NCBI GenBank assembly: GCA_023957385.1
Contig: JAMLGZ010000001.1
Span: 124,001 to 188,000 of the forward strand
Length of the DNA: 64,000 nucleotides
Direction: 5' to 3'
From: Brumimicrobium sp.
GTDB lineage: Bacteria; Bacteroidota; Bacteroidia; Flavobacteriales_D; Crocinitomicaceae
The translations under genes and the position numbers were made by a program. Under the pieces are notes generated by a model. The model saw only the letters and a program-made list of their open reading frames with translations, searched no databases and was not told the DNA's origin. This document shows positions 17,330 to 26,763 of this stretch, in pieces (within the stretch, counting starts at the first letter, position 1; the number at the start of each line of letters is the position of its first letter).

Positions 17330-18862
17330 TTATCCTTTGATTTTATCAATAATAGCTAGGTTACCCTCCATTCTTTTCAATACTTCTTCTTTACCTAAAA
17401 GCACACTGATTTCAAACATACTTGGTCCTGCAGAAGCACCCGTTAATACCAATCGGAAAGGAAATAATACTTTACCCACATTTAATTCTTTTTCTTCCAA
17501 AAATGTATGGAAAGAACTTTCTAAATGTGCTGCATCAAATGGTGTAGCACTTCGTAAAACCTCAATCCAATCTTTCATAATTTGGGTGGTATCTTCTTTC
17601 CATTTTTTCTGGATGGCCTCTTTATCGAAATGTGTAGGATTTTCAAAAAGATATCTTCCTTCATTGTAAATATCTTCTACAAAAGTTGCTCGCTCTTTCA
17701 TTAATCCACAAGCTGTTTCTAAATAGGTTTCGCTAACACTTTTTAATTGCTCTCCTTCTTTTTTACGAAGCATACTTGCTAATGAACCATTACTTTCTGC
17801 ACGTAAATATTGTTGTTGAAACCAATTGGTCTTTTGCGCATCAAATTTAGCCCCTGATTTACTTACACGTTCAAGTGAGAAAGCCTCTACCATGTCATCT
17901 AAAGTAAAAATTTCTTGTGTTGTTCCAGGATTCCATCCTAAAAAAGCCAACATGTTGATAAAAGCATTTGGCAAATAACCTCTTTCTCTGTATCCTGAAT
18001 ATTTTTCTCCTTCTGCTGTAAACCAATCTAGTGGAAACACAGGAAACCCTAAACGATCTCCATCTCTTTTGGATAATTTTCCATTTCCATCTGGTCGTAG
18101 TAATAATGGTAAGTGGGCAAACTTTGGAGCTTCCCAACCAAAAGCTTCATACAATAAAACATGTAATGGTGCAGATGGTAACCATTCTTCTCCACGGATT
18201 ACATGAGAAATTTCCATAGTTTTATCGTCAACAATATTTGCTAAGTGATAGGTTGGCATTCCATCACTTTTATATAATACTTTATCATCCAGATTGTTAG
18301 TATTTACAACAACCCATCCTCTAATAATATCTTCAAAGCGAACATCTTCATTGCGCGGCATTTTAAAACGAATGACATACGGATCTCCATTCGCTAATCT
18401 TCTTTCTACTTCATCTTCTGGTAAAGTAGTAGAATTTTTCATAGAAGAACGTGTAATAGCGTTATATTGCCAGTTAGGCATGTTCATTTTCTTTGCTTGC
18501 TCACGCATAAAGTCTAATTCTTCAGCGGTATCAAATGCATAGTAAGCTTTGTCATTTTTAACCAACTCTTCAGCATAAGGCATATACATTTCCTTTCTTT
18601 CGGATTGCTTGTATGGCCCGTAATTTCCTCCAATTCCTTGACCTTCTGTTGGCATAATTCCACACCACTTCAACGACTCAATTAAATACTCCTCAGCCCC
18701 TTCTACAAAACGAGTTTGATCTGTGTCTTCTATTCGTAAAATAAAAGTTCCTTTATTTTTTTTAGCAAAAAGGTAATTGTATAATGCTGTACGAACTCCT
18801 CCTATATGTAAAGGTCCTGTTGGAGATGGAGCGAATCGTACACGAACTGGTTTGTCTGACAT
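17330..18862 (-). CDS. gltX: glutamyl-tRNA synthetase
   Basis: A class I aminoacyl-tRNA synthetase that charges tRNA-Glu. The 510-residue protein contains the HIGH-type motif in APSPTGPLHIGG at about 11-22 and the KMSKS-type motif GKLSKRDGD. It also has RIEDTDQTRF, the ATP/glutamate-site segment HVIRGEEWLPSAP, and the C-terminal anticodon-binding domain from about 330. Length is typical. It leads a gltX-folB pair with a strong promoter. Confidence 0.97.
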   Translation of the reverse strand: MSDKPVRVRFAPSPTGPLHIGGVRTALYNYLFAKKNKGTFILRIEDTDQTRFVEGAEEYLIESLKWCGIMPTEGQGIGGNYGPYKQSERKEMYMPYAEELVKNDKAYYAFDTAEELDFMREQAKKMNMPNWQYNAITRSSMKNSTTLPEDEVERRLANGDPYVIRFKMPRNEDVRFEDIIRGWVVVNTNNLDDKVLYKSDGMPTYHLANIVDDKTMEISHVIRGEEWLPSAPLHVLLYEAFGWEAPKFAHLPLLLRPDGNGKLSKRDGDRLGFPVFPLDWFTAEGEKYSGYRERGYLPNAFINMLAFLGWNPGTTQEIFTLDDMVEAFSLERVSKSGAKFDAQKTNWFQQQYLRAESNGSLASMLRKKEGEQLKSVSETYLETACGLMKERATFVEDIYNEGRYLFENPTHFDKEAIQKKWKEDTTQIMKDWIEVLRSATPFDAAHLESSFHTFLEEKELNVGKVLFPFRLVLTGASAGPSMFEISVLLGKEEVLKRMEGNLAIIDKIKG

Positions 18863-18881
18863 AGATTTTCAATATTTTTTG

Positions 18882-18911
18882 CAAAGATAATGAAAAGAAT
18901 ACCAATACAAA
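18882..18911 (-). promoter_or_regulatory. promoter of gltX-folB
   Basis: On the minus strand, TTTG (18911-18908), an 18-bp spacer and TATCTTTG (18889-18882) match the Bacteroidota consensus at both boxes. Expected transcription start is near 18875, 13 bp before the gltX ATG. Confidence 0.65.
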
Positions 18912-19004
18912 TATGAAAAATAGATGAATCACTATTCTAACATCCAAAGCTTGTTTTTCCCTTTGAATCTATCTATAAACCTTGTTTATCACTTGTTTAA
19001 ACTG

Positions 19005-19316
19005 TTAGCATTTAAATGTATGTCCTTTTATACATTTTTTGACGCCTATAATTCCAGTGACATATCCATGCTTCCCACATACAGGACAAGAACAATCGTT
19101 AGAGGTAGAAGATTTTGATTCTTTAAATAGTGGAGATGAGTCACTTTTTAACCAAACATCATGATCATTTTTGCAAGTATATAGATAGTATCTTACATCA
19201 TCTTTGGTTTTACTTTGTATGGTTTTTGATAAAGATGAATGACAGATAGGACATAATTTTGATGGAGCAAAAGAGATTAAACTAAACAGAAGAAATAAAG
19301 TAAGTGTAGTTTTCAT
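19005..19316 (-). CDS. small exported zinc-ribbon-like protein (unknown function)
   Basis: The 103-residue protein has a signal-peptide-like N-terminus (LTLFLLFSLISF, about 4-15) followed by two cysteine clusters. The first is CPICH (about 22-26) with a later CKNDH. The second is CSCPVCGKHG (about 74-83) with a closing KKCIKGHTFKC at the C-terminus. CxxC pairs with CxxxH/GH segments resemble zinc ribbons, which are mostly cytoplasmic, so an exported version is unusual. The N-terminus could instead be a membrane anchor. It is divergent from the DUF4175 gene. I do not recognise a named family. Confidence 0.55.
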   Translation of the reverse strand: MKTTLTLFLLFSLISFAPSKLCPICHSSLSKTIQSKTKDDVRYYLYTCKNDHDVWLKSDSSPLFKESKSSTSNDCSCPVCGKHGYVTGIIGVKKCIKGHTFKC

Positions 19317-19487
19317 AAAAAATAGCTTTAATTATAAATTGAATGATTGGAATGTTACAAAAACCATGCAATGTTCAATTGCTTAATTTCAATCGTTAAA
19401 TAATCCTATTTTTTGTACGTTTATTGCTATGTAAAAACTGAATATAAAATCTTTTCGTTTAACTTTACATGTTATTTCAATTTGTAA

Positions 19488-22400
19488 ATGAGTGCTTTTG
19501 AAGAATTAATATATCAAGTTGACCAATTTATTAGAAAGTATTACAAGAATCAAATGATTAAAGGAGCCTTCCTTTTTTTGATTTTGTTTCTTTCTACTTT
19601 TTTATTGGTGAGTGGCTTAGAATTTTTAGGTCAGTTTAATTCTTTTATTCGAGCTTTTCTTTTCTTTTCTTTTGTTGGTTTAAATGGGTATGTGTTAACT
19701 AAATATTTTTTGATTCCCCTTTTCAAACTTTTTTCTTTTGGAGAAAGAATTAGTCGTATTCAGGCAGCTAAAATTATTGGTGAGTTTTTTCCCTCTATCA
19801 ATGATAAGTTAGTTAATACGCTTCAGTTAGAAGAAAATATCCATGACAATTCTTTGAATTTGGAATTTGTTCAAGCTAGCATTCAACAAAATGCTAAGAA
19901 ATTAAATACATTTTCGTTTATTTCGGCAATTGATTACGCTTCTAATAAGAAATTCTTAAGTTTTTTTCTACCAATTCTGTTTGTGGTTATATTAGCTGGA
20001 ATCTTCTTTCCAAAGTTATTTAAAGATGGTACCACAAGAGTAATAAACTTTAATCAAGTATTTGAAATCGCGCCCGATTTTATATTTAACTTGGAAAATT
20101 CCAATTTACTGGTTGAAGAAGGTAAATCAATTTTAATTGAAGCCGAAATCATTCCACAAGAAGGGAAGGCGATTCCTAATTCTGTTTATATTATTACCAG
20201 TGAAGGAGAATTTGTCATGCGAAAGAATGGAAAAACTAGAATTTCTTTTCTGCTTGAGAATTTAAGTAAAGATGTTCAATTTCATTTTAAAGTTGCGAAT
20301 AATAATTCAAGATCTTATTTAGTGAAAGTTGCCAAAAGAACCTCTATTGGAAATTTAAGTGTTGATATAGATTATCCAAAATATCTCGGAAGAAATAATG
20401 AAAAGATTGATAATCCTGGTGACCTGATTTTACCTGAAGGAACTAAATTAACATGGAATGGGACAGTTAAGAATTCGAATGATTTTAAAATTATTTCGGG
20501 TGACACAACACTATCTTTTAAAGATAAATCTGGTTTTAGATACTTTCAACGTATGATGAATTCTTCTGTTCTAACTTTTGTTTTAACAAATAATCAGGTT
20601 GATAGAAAAGATACGAATCATTTTTTTATAGATGTTATTAAAGATGAATATCCTCACATTTTACTTAATTCCAAAGAAGATTCTATTCAACGAAAGAAAA
20701 TTTATTTTAGTGGAAATGTTAGTGATGATTATGGTTTGTCTAGACTTATTTTTTCGTATGAAATCAAACGTAAATCTGGGCAGATAGTAAAAAAAGATAC
20801 TGATGTTCCTGGGATTGATGGAATACAATCAAATTTTTCTATGTATTTTGATATCAATCAATTACCTCTCGAATTAGAAGATGAATTAACGTATTTCTTT
20901 ACAGTGTATGATAATGATGGAGTGAATGGATCCAAAGGAACACGTTCAACTATATATCAATATATATCTCCTAGCCAGAAGGAATTGCAAGAACGACGTG
21001 CGGAAGACAAAAATAAGAGTCAGGAACAACTTAAAGAATTAACACGAGAAGCAAAAGAACTCAATGAACAAATTGAACAAATGAAAAAGGAATTATTGAA
21101 TTCCAAAAGCTATTCTTATCAGCAACAAAAGCAGATGGAGAATTTAAAGGAACAACAAGAGTCTTTGCAAGAACGTTTACAAAAACTTAAAGAGGATCTA
21201 AAGTCTTCCTTTGATGAAAAACAGAAATTAAGTCCAAGTGATCAAAAGCTTTTAGAAAAACAGGAGCAACTTGAAAAAATGCTTGAACAGTTGATGGATC
21301 CAGAACTACTTAAGTTATTGGAAGAGCTCGAAAAAATGCTTAAGGAAAATCAAGATAAGAATATACTTGATAAATTAAATGAAAGTGAAATGTCTTCTGA
21401 ACAGATGGAAAAACAGTTAGATAGAACCATGGAGATGTTAAAAATAATGGATGTACAGGAGCGTGTGGAAGATTTACAGAAAAACTTATTGGAACTAGCT
21501 AAAGAACAAGATCAATTAAGAGAGGACTTAAAAAATAATAAGATTTCAAAAGAAGATGCGCAAAAAAAACAAGAAGAATTAAATAAAGATTTCAATAAGC
21601 TACAGAATGAACTAAAAGAGATGATGGATAAAAATGATGATTTGAAACGACCTTATTCTTTTGACGGTTTAGAAGAATTATCTAAAGATATATCTAAAGA
21701 TATGCAGGATGCAAAAGAGCAAATTGATAAAGGAAATAATAAGAATGCGCAAAGTAAACAAAAAGATGCAGGTGATAAAATGGAACAGGCTGCTTCTCAA
21801 TTACAAGCACAAATGCAACAAAGTCAGCAAGAACAAGATGAAGAAGATGTTGCTTCTTTACGTATGTTGTTAAAAAATTTACTTAAACTGAGTTTCGATC
21901 AAGAAGCAAATATGACAAGTTTTGAATCTACGTCTATTTATGATCCTTTCTTCGTTACATTAGGTCAAGAACAGCGTAATATAATGGATAATTTTAAACC
22001 TGTTCAAGATAGTCTTCGTGCTTTAGCAAATCGTATTCCTCAGATTTCTTCTTTTATTGAGCAGGAGTTGAAGGAGATTAACAAAGAATTTGGATATATA
22101 CCAGATTTAATTGGAGAACGTGAAAAACGTGCTTTATCGATGAAACAGCAATTTGTTATGATGCACCTAAATAATTTAGCGCTCTTTTTAAATGAATCTT
22201 TAGAGCAAAAACAAAAACAAATGCAATCCAATATGCCTGGTTCTGGTAATTGCTCTACTCCTGGAGGATCTGGAAAATCGGGAGAATCTGAAGAAGGAGA
22301 TATGGAGGGAATGAAAGAGATGATAAAAAAGCAATTGGAAAAAATGAAAAATGGTGAAGGAAATCCGGGTGGACAAAAACCTGGAGGACAAGATGGATTA

Positions 22401-22832
22401 CTTCCAATTCAGTCAAAAGATGCTGCTAAGATGGCTGCTGAACAAAGTGCAATGCAAAAAAAACTACAAGAATTACGTGATAAATTAAATCAAGAAGGTA
22501 AAGGTGAGGGCAATCAGTTAAATGATTTAATTAAAGAATTAGAAAAACAACAAGAAAGCCTGATTAATCGTGACTGGAATGAAGAAATGATCGAACGTCA
22601 ACAAGAGATTTTGACCCGCCTTTTAGAAAGTGAGAAAGCCCTTAAAGAAAGAGGTCTTGATGAAAAAAGAGAAAGTAATTCAGGAAAAGATGAAAATTTT
22701 GGTAACCAAATTGAGTTTTTGGAGTATAAGAGACAAAAAGAGAAGCAAATTGAGTTATTAAAAACACTTGACCCTTCTTTTAGTAAATATTATAAGGATA
22801 AGGCTAATGCCTATTTTTTAGAAATAAATTAG
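19488..22832 (+). CDS. DUF4175 family membrane protein with long coiled coil
   Basis: The 1114-residue protein matches the large Bacteroidota DUF4175 proteins. Two membrane helices occur near the N-terminus (about 24-45 and 53-76) and a third at about 155-175. A beta-rich presumably periplasmic region follows (about 190-505). A very long Glu/Lys/Gln coiled coil spans about 510-770. A glycine-rich low-complexity patch (SGNCSTPGGSGKSGE) lies near residue 925, followed by further coiled coil to the end. The function of the family is not established. It begins a plus-strand run (DUF4175, ATPase, ybeY, mnmG, methyltransferase) with gaps of 28 bp or less, or small overlaps, which suggests an operon. 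Confidence 0.8.
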   Translation: MSAFEELIYQVDQFIRKYYKNQMIKGAFLFLILFLSTFLLVSGLEFLGQFNSFIRAFLFFSFVGLNGYVLTKYFLIPLFKLFSFGERISRIQAAKIIGEFFPSINDKLVNTLQLEENIHDNSLNLEFVQASIQQNAKKLNTFSFISAIDYASNKKFLSFFLPILFVVILAGIFFPKLFKDGTTRVINFNQVFEIAPDFIFNLENSNLLVEEGKSILIEAEIIPQEGKAIPNSVYIITSEGEFVMRKNGKTRISFLLENLSKDVQFHFKVANNNSRSYLVKVAKRTSIGNLSVDIDYPKYLGRNNEKIDNPGDLILPEGTKLTWNGTVKNSNDFKIISGDTTLSFKDKSGFRYFQRMMNSSVLTFVLTNNQVDRKDTNHFFIDVIKDEYPHILLNSKEDSIQRKKIYFSGNVSDDYGLSRLIFSYEIKRKSGQIVKKDTDVPGIDGIQSNFSMYFDINQLPLELEDELTYFFTVYDNDGVNGSKGTRSTIYQYISPSQKELQERRAEDKNKSQEQLKELTREAKELNEQIEQMKKELLNSKSYSYQQQKQMENLKEQQESLQERLQKLKEDLKSSFDEKQKLSPSDQKLLEKQEQLEKMLEQLMDPELLKLLEELEKMLKENQDKNILDKLNESEMSSEQMEKQLDRTMEMLKIMDVQERVEDLQKNLLELAKEQDQLREDLKNNKISKEDAQKKQEELNKDFNKLQNELKEMMDKNDDLKRPYSFDGLEELSKDISKDMQDAKEQIDKGNNKNAQSKQKDAGDKMEQAASQLQAQMQQSQQEQDEEDVASLRMLLKNLLKLSFDQEANMTSFESTSIYDPFFVTLGQEQRNIMDNFKPVQDSLRALANRIPQISSFIEQELKEINKEFGYIPDLIGEREKRALSMKQQFVMMHLNNLALFLNESLEQKQKQMQSNMPGSGNCSTPGGSGKSGESEEGDMEGMKEMIKKQLEKMKNGEGNPGGQKPGGQDGLLPIQSKDAAKMAAEQSAMQKKLQELRDKLNQEGKGEGNQLNDLIKELEKQQESLINRDWNEEMIERQQEILTRLLESEKALKERGLDEKRESNSGKDENFGNQIEFLEYKRQKEKQIELLKTLDPSFSKYYKDKANAYFLEIN

Positions 22833-22852
22833 TGCTGATTAATACATTTTGA

Positions 22853-23272
22853 ATGGAAACTCACTATAAAGAAATTGAAACGACCTCATTTAATTCAGAT
22901 ATTCATAATATCAGTATAGCTGAATCTTTTATAGACACTGTTTGTAATGACTTATTAATTGATGAAGATAATTATGGTAATATTCTGATTGCGGTGACTG
23001 AGGCTGTAAATAATGCAATGCAGCACGGTAACAGGATGGATCAGTCAAAATTAATTCAGATTAGTGCTTTTTCTAATTCAGATGAATTGCGTTTTGTTAT
23101 TAAAGATCAGGGAATTGGTTTTGACTTTAATTCTTTACCTGACCCTACAGCACCTGAGAACATTGAAAAGGAAACTGGGCGTGGTGTTTTTTTAATGCGC
23201 TCTTTGGCGGATGAAGTTGTTTTTGAAGATAATGGATCTAAAGTAACACTTATTTTTTCGTTACAAAAATGA
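22853..23272 (+). CDS. RsbW-like serine-protein kinase/anti-sigma ATPase (HATPase_c_2)
   Basis: The 139-residue protein is a single GHKL ATPase domain. The N box is in AVTEAVNNAMQHGN (about 46-59), the G1 box in DQGIGFDF (about 82-89), and the G2 region in GRGVFLMRSLADEV (about 107-120). RsbW/SpoIIAB-type kinases bind or phosphorylate anti-sigma antagonists, but Bacteroidota lack the classical sigma-B partner-switch. The target here is unknown. It lies 20 bp after the DUF4175 gene and overlaps ybeY by 4 bp. Confidence 0.85.
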   Translation: METHYKEIETTSFNSDIHNISIAESFIDTVCNDLLIDEDNYGNILIAVTEAVNNAMQHGNRMDQSKLIQISAFSNSDELRFVIKDQGIGFDFNSLPDPTAPENIEKETGRGVFLMRSLADEVVFEDNGSKVTLIFSLQK

Positions 23273-23673
23273 TTGATTTTCAATTTATAAATGTCACACC
23301 ACCTAACTTAGATCATATACATAATTGGGTTTCTGAAGCTGTCTTGAATGAACAAAAAATCTTAGGAGATTTAGCGCTCGTTATTGGCACAGATGAATGG
23401 CTTCTAGAAATAAATCAACAATATTTACAACATGATTATTTTACTGATGTTATCACTTTCGATTACTGTTTTGATGATGTTGTTTCTGGTGATTTACTAA
23501 TTAGTTTAGATAGAGTTTTTGATAATGCACAAACCTTTAATGTTTCACGTGAAACAGAACTGAACCGTGTTATAATTCATGGTGTTCTTCATTTGTGTGG
23601 TTATAAAGATAAAACAGAAGAGGATATTAAAATTATTCGAGAAAAAGAGGATTACTATCTTTCTCTGTTGTAA
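23269..23673 (+). CDS. ybeY: endoribonuclease YbeY (16S rRNA maturation)
   Basis: YbeY is a zinc-dependent endoribonuclease for 16S rRNA 3' processing and ribosome quality control. The 134-residue protein has the metal motif HGVLHLCGYKD, with His104, His108 and an aspartate at 114 where many homologues have the third histidine. It also has the conserved FTDVITFDY and GDLLISLD. Codons for residues 91-96 (NVSRET) coincide with a perfect parS site at 23541-23556. The start overlaps the preceding ATPase gene by 4 bp. Confidence 0.93.
   Translation: MIDFQFINVTPPNLDHIHNWVSEAVLNEQKILGDLALVIGTDEWLLEINQQYLQHDYFTDVITFDYCFDDVVSGDLLISLDRVFDNAQTFNVSRETELNRVIIHGVLHLCGYKDKTEEDIKIIREKEDYYLSLL
23541..23556. 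promoter_or_regulatory. parS site (ParB/Spo0J binding), perfect 16-bp palindrome
   Basis: TGTTTCACGTGAAACA is the canonical chromosomal parS sequence and a perfect palindrome. It lies inside ybeY. ParB nucleates here to organise and segregate the origin region; such sites normally cluster near oriC. Confidence 0.85.
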
Positions 23674-23676
23674 TTT

Positions 23677-23692
23677 TGTTCCACGTGAAACA
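23677..23692. promoter_or_regulatory. second parS site
   Basis: TGTTCCACGTGAAACA differs from the perfect palindrome at one position and fits the Bacillus-type consensus TGTTNCACGTGAAACA. It lies in the 27-bp gap between ybeY and mnmG, 136 bp from the first site. Confidence 0.8.
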
Positions 23693-23700
23693 AATTTTTT

Positions 23701-25566
23701 ATGCTTAAAGAATACGATGTTATAGTTGTTGGTGCGGGACATGCTGGTTGTGAGGCGGCAAATGTCGCGGGTAAGATGGGTATGTCTGTGTTGTTGGTAA
23801 CTATGAATATGAATACTATCGCTCAAATGTCATGTAACCCAGCAATGGGAGGTGTTGCCAAAGGACAGATTGTTCGTGAAATTGATGCGTTAGGCGGTGG
23901 TTCTGGTATTGTCTCAGATAAGTCAGCTATTCAATTTCGAATGCTGAACAGAAGTAAAGGTCCTGCAATGTGGTCACCACGTACACAAAACGACAGGATG
24001 CGTTTTTCTGAAGAATGGCGTTTGCTTTTGGAACAAAATCCAAATGTTGATTTTTGGCAGGATATGGTAATGGGAATCATTACTCAATCTGGTAAAATTA
24101 AAGGTGTTAAAACTAGATTAGGTTTTGATATTTATGGTAAGACAGTTGTTCTTACGAGTGGAACGTTTATGAATGGTGTAATTCATATTGGAGAACGTAA
24201 TTATGGAGGGGGAAGAGCAGGAGAATCAGCCTCTATTGGTATAACTGAAGATTTAGTAAAACTTGGTTTTGAAAGTGGTCGTATGAAAACAGGAACGCCC
24301 GCTCGAGTTGATGGAAGATCTTTAGACTATACTAAAATGGAGGTTCAAGAAGGAGATGAGAATCCTTCTAAGTTTAGCTTCTCTGACAAAACTAGTCCTT
24401 TAAGTAATCAAATTGCTTGTCATATTACATATACTAATGAGGAAACACATGATATCCTTAGAACTGGATTTGATAAGAGTCCTATGTTTGCTGGTAGAAT
24501 TAAATCTGTTGGACCTCGTTATTGCCCAAGTATTGAAGATAAAATCAATCGTTTTGCTGAAAGAGAGCGCCATCAAATTTTTGTTGAACCAGAAGGATGG
24601 AATACAGTTGAGATTTATGTGAATGGATTTAGTTCTAGTTTACCTGAAGATGTACAATTGAAAGCTATGCATGCGATTCCAGGTTTTGAAAATGCAAAAA
24701 TGTTCCGCCCGGGTTATGCAATAGAATATGATTATTTTCCACCTACTCAATTAAAATTTACTTTAGAAACAAAGTTAGTGGAGGGACTTTTCTTTGCAGG
24801 ACAAATTAATGGAACCACAGGATATGAAGAAGCTGCTTGTCAAGGTTTGATGGCAGGTATTAATGCTGTTAAAAAAATTAGGGGAGAAGAAGCTGTTGTT
24901 TTAAAACGTTCAGAGGCATATATTGGTGTGCTTATTGACGATTTGATAACAAAAGGGACAAAAGAGCCTTATCGTATGTTTACTTCTCGTGCCGAACATA
25001 GGATATTATTGCGCCAAGATAATGCAGATTTACGCCTTTCACAATTAGGATATGAATTGGGAATTCTATCTGAAGAGGAAATTTTAAGGGTAAATAATAA
25101 AAGAAATCAGGTAGAAGATTTAAAGGATCAATTAACTAAAATTAGTATAACTCCTGAAAAGGTTAATAATCTCTTAGCGGCTAAAGGTTCAGCTTTGGTC
25201 GAACAATCTTTAAAATTGGGAAAGCTTCTTTCTAGACCTCATATTGAAATGGAGGATTTACTTCGTGTGAGTGAAAAATTATCCCATTATACTTTAGATT
25301 TGTCACAGGAAGTTATCGATCAAGCAGCTATTCAATTTAAGTATGAAGGATATATTAAAAGAGAGGAAGAGGTTGCAGAAAAATTGGTTAGATTAGAAGA
25401 TTTAAGAATTCCGGATGCTATCGATTATAAAACCATTGCTAGTTTAAGCTCAGAAGCAGTGAATAAACTCTCTGACATCCGTCCTTCTTCTATTGGACAA
25501 GCTTCTCGAATTAGTGGGATTTCTCCAAGTGATGTAAATGTACTTTTAATTTATTTAGGGAGATAA
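23701..25566 (+). CDS. mnmG: tRNA uridine-5-carboxymethylaminomethyl modification enzyme MnmG (GidA)
   Basis: MnmG is the FAD-dependent partner of MnmE in making cmnm5U34 in tRNA wobble positions. The 621-residue protein has the dinucleotide-binding motif [12 protein letters not shown] (about 9-20) and the [12 protein letters not shown] segment. GidA signatures [18 protein letters not shown]-like [12 protein letters not shown] and [13 protein letters not shown] are also present. The C-terminal helical domain runs from about 545 to 621. Length is normal. In many bacteria mnmG lies close to oriC, which agrees with the adjacent parS sites. Confidence 0.97.
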   Translation: MLKEYDVIVVGAGHAGCEAANVAGKMGMSVLLVTMNMNTIAQMSCNPAMGGVAKGQIVREIDALGGGSGIVSDKSAIQFRMLNRSKGPAMWSPRTQNDRMRFSEEWRLLLEQNPNVDFWQDMVMGIITQSGKIKGVKTRLGFDIYGKTVVLTSGTFMNGVIHIGERNYGGGRAGESASIGITEDLVKLGFESGRMKTGTPARVDGRSLDYTKMEVQEGDENPSKFSFSDKTSPLSNQIACHITYTNEETHDILRTGFDKSPMFAGRIKSVGPRYCPSIEDKINRFAERERHQIFVEPEGWNTVEIYVNGFSSSLPEDVQLKAMHAIPGFENAKMFRPGYAIEYDYFPPTQLKFTLETKLVEGLFFAGQINGTTGYEEAACQGLMAGINAVKKIRGEEAVVLKRSEAYIGVLIDDLITKGTKEPYRMFTSRAEHRILLRQDNADLRLSQLGYELGILSEEEILRVNNKRNQVEDLKDQLTKISITPEKVNNLLAAKGSALVEQSLKLGKLLSRPHIEMEDLLRVSEKLSHYTLDLSQEVIDQAAIQFKYEGYIKREEEVAEKLVRLEDLRIPDAIDYKTIASLSSEAVNKLSDIRPSSIGQASRISGISPSDVNVLLIYLGR

Positions 25567-25578
25567 TATATTTAATTT

Positions 25579-26472
25579 ATGAACAACTTAGAACATTGTC
25601 CAATTTGTAATGGAGTAGAGTTTAAAAAATTTTTAACACCTAAAGATCATCTTGTTTCTAAAAAGATATTTAAGATTGTGGAATGTGAGTCTTGTGGATT
25701 TCACTTCACAAATCCTATCCCTTCTAAAGAGAATATTGGTGATTATTATAAATCTTCAGATTATATTTCTCATAGTTCTACTTCTAAAGGTATTATAGAT
25801 TGGATCTATATTCAAGTGAGAAAATATACTTTACAGAATAAAATCAATTGGGTTAAAAAAGTAGCTTCAGGTACTCATTTATTAGATATTGGTTCTGGAA
25901 CTGGTCATTTCTTAAGTGTGGCTAATGAACAAGGATTTCAAGGGGTAGGTATTGAACCAGATGAAGGAGCAAGGAATTTTGCACACCGCTTTAATCAAGT
26001 TAGAAGTAGTGCACAAGAAGATTTATATGATATAGAGAATGATTCGTTCGATATTATTACTATGTGGCATGTATTAGAACATGTTTATGATTTGAAGAAG
26101 GATGTAAAAGTTATACATTCTATTTTGAAACCAGATGGAAGAGTATTTATTGCTGTGCCAAATATGAATTCTCTTGATGCTCGTCATTATAAAAAATATT
26201 GGGCTGCTTATGATGTTCCAAGACATCTTTATCATTTCAGAAAAATAGATGTAGTACGTTTAATGTTAGATCATGGTTTCGAATTAAAAAAAGTGATTCC
26301 TATGAAATTTGATGCTTTTTATATTTCTATGATTTCAGAACGTTATAGAAGTCGTTTACCTTTCTTTGGTTTTTTTGTTGGACTTGTTTCTAATCTACGT
26401 GCTAAAAAATTTGGATACTCTAGTCAAGTGTATGTTTTTGCTAAAAGCAAGAATAAATTGAACCTTAATTAA
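25579..26472 (+). CDS. class I SAM-dependent methyltransferase with N-terminal zinc-binding motif
   Basis: The 297-residue protein begins with a four-cysteine zinc-ribbon-like module, CPIC (about 7-10) and CESCGF (about 36-41). The SAM-binding Rossmann domain follows, with motif I LLDIGSGTGHF (about 96-106), GIEPDEGA, and post-motif blocks DIITMWHVLEHV and PDGRVFIAVPN. This is the Methyltransf_23 type with an N-terminal Cys4 module, common in Bacteroidota. Substrates of the family vary and none can be named here. It lies 12 bp after mnmG. Confidence 0.85.
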   Translation: MNNLEHCPICNGVEFKKFLTPKDHLVSKKIFKIVECESCGFHFTNPIPSKENIGDYYKSSDYISHSSTSKGIIDWIYIQVRKYTLQNKINWVKKVASGTHLLDIGSGTGHFLSVANEQGFQGVGIEPDEGARNFAHRFNQVRSSAQEDLYDIENDSFDIITMWHVLEHVYDLKKDVKVIHSILKPDGRVFIAVPNMNSLDARHYKKYWAAYDVPRHLYHFRKIDVVRLMLDHGFELKKVIPMKFDAFYISMISERYRSRLPFFGFFVGLVSNLRAKKFGYSSQVYVFAKSKNKLNLN

Positions 26473-26763
26473 ATTTTTAGAATCAATTTTGCATTTAAAT
26501 AGGGTAAAATTCAATGATTTTATCCCAAATGATGGGTTGTGTTCAAAATTCTGAAATAAGCGATTTAATAAAGGCTTATTTTAATTGTCAAAATTAAATA
26601 TATTTTAAATATAATTAATTGATTACCAACATGTTATATTAAAATAATGTCAAAATCTTATTTTTACTTAATATTTCTCACACTTTTTAAGATCACCATT
26701 AAATAAATTTGAATTCTCACATCTTTTTCTTTTTTTTGTTCTTATACCTTTTCCAATAATAAA

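Noticed and set aside
19317..19487. Origin of replication at the strand switch between minus- and plus-strand gene blocks
   Set aside because: The gap is only about 170 bp, has no DnaA-box-like words, and divergent promoters explain it.
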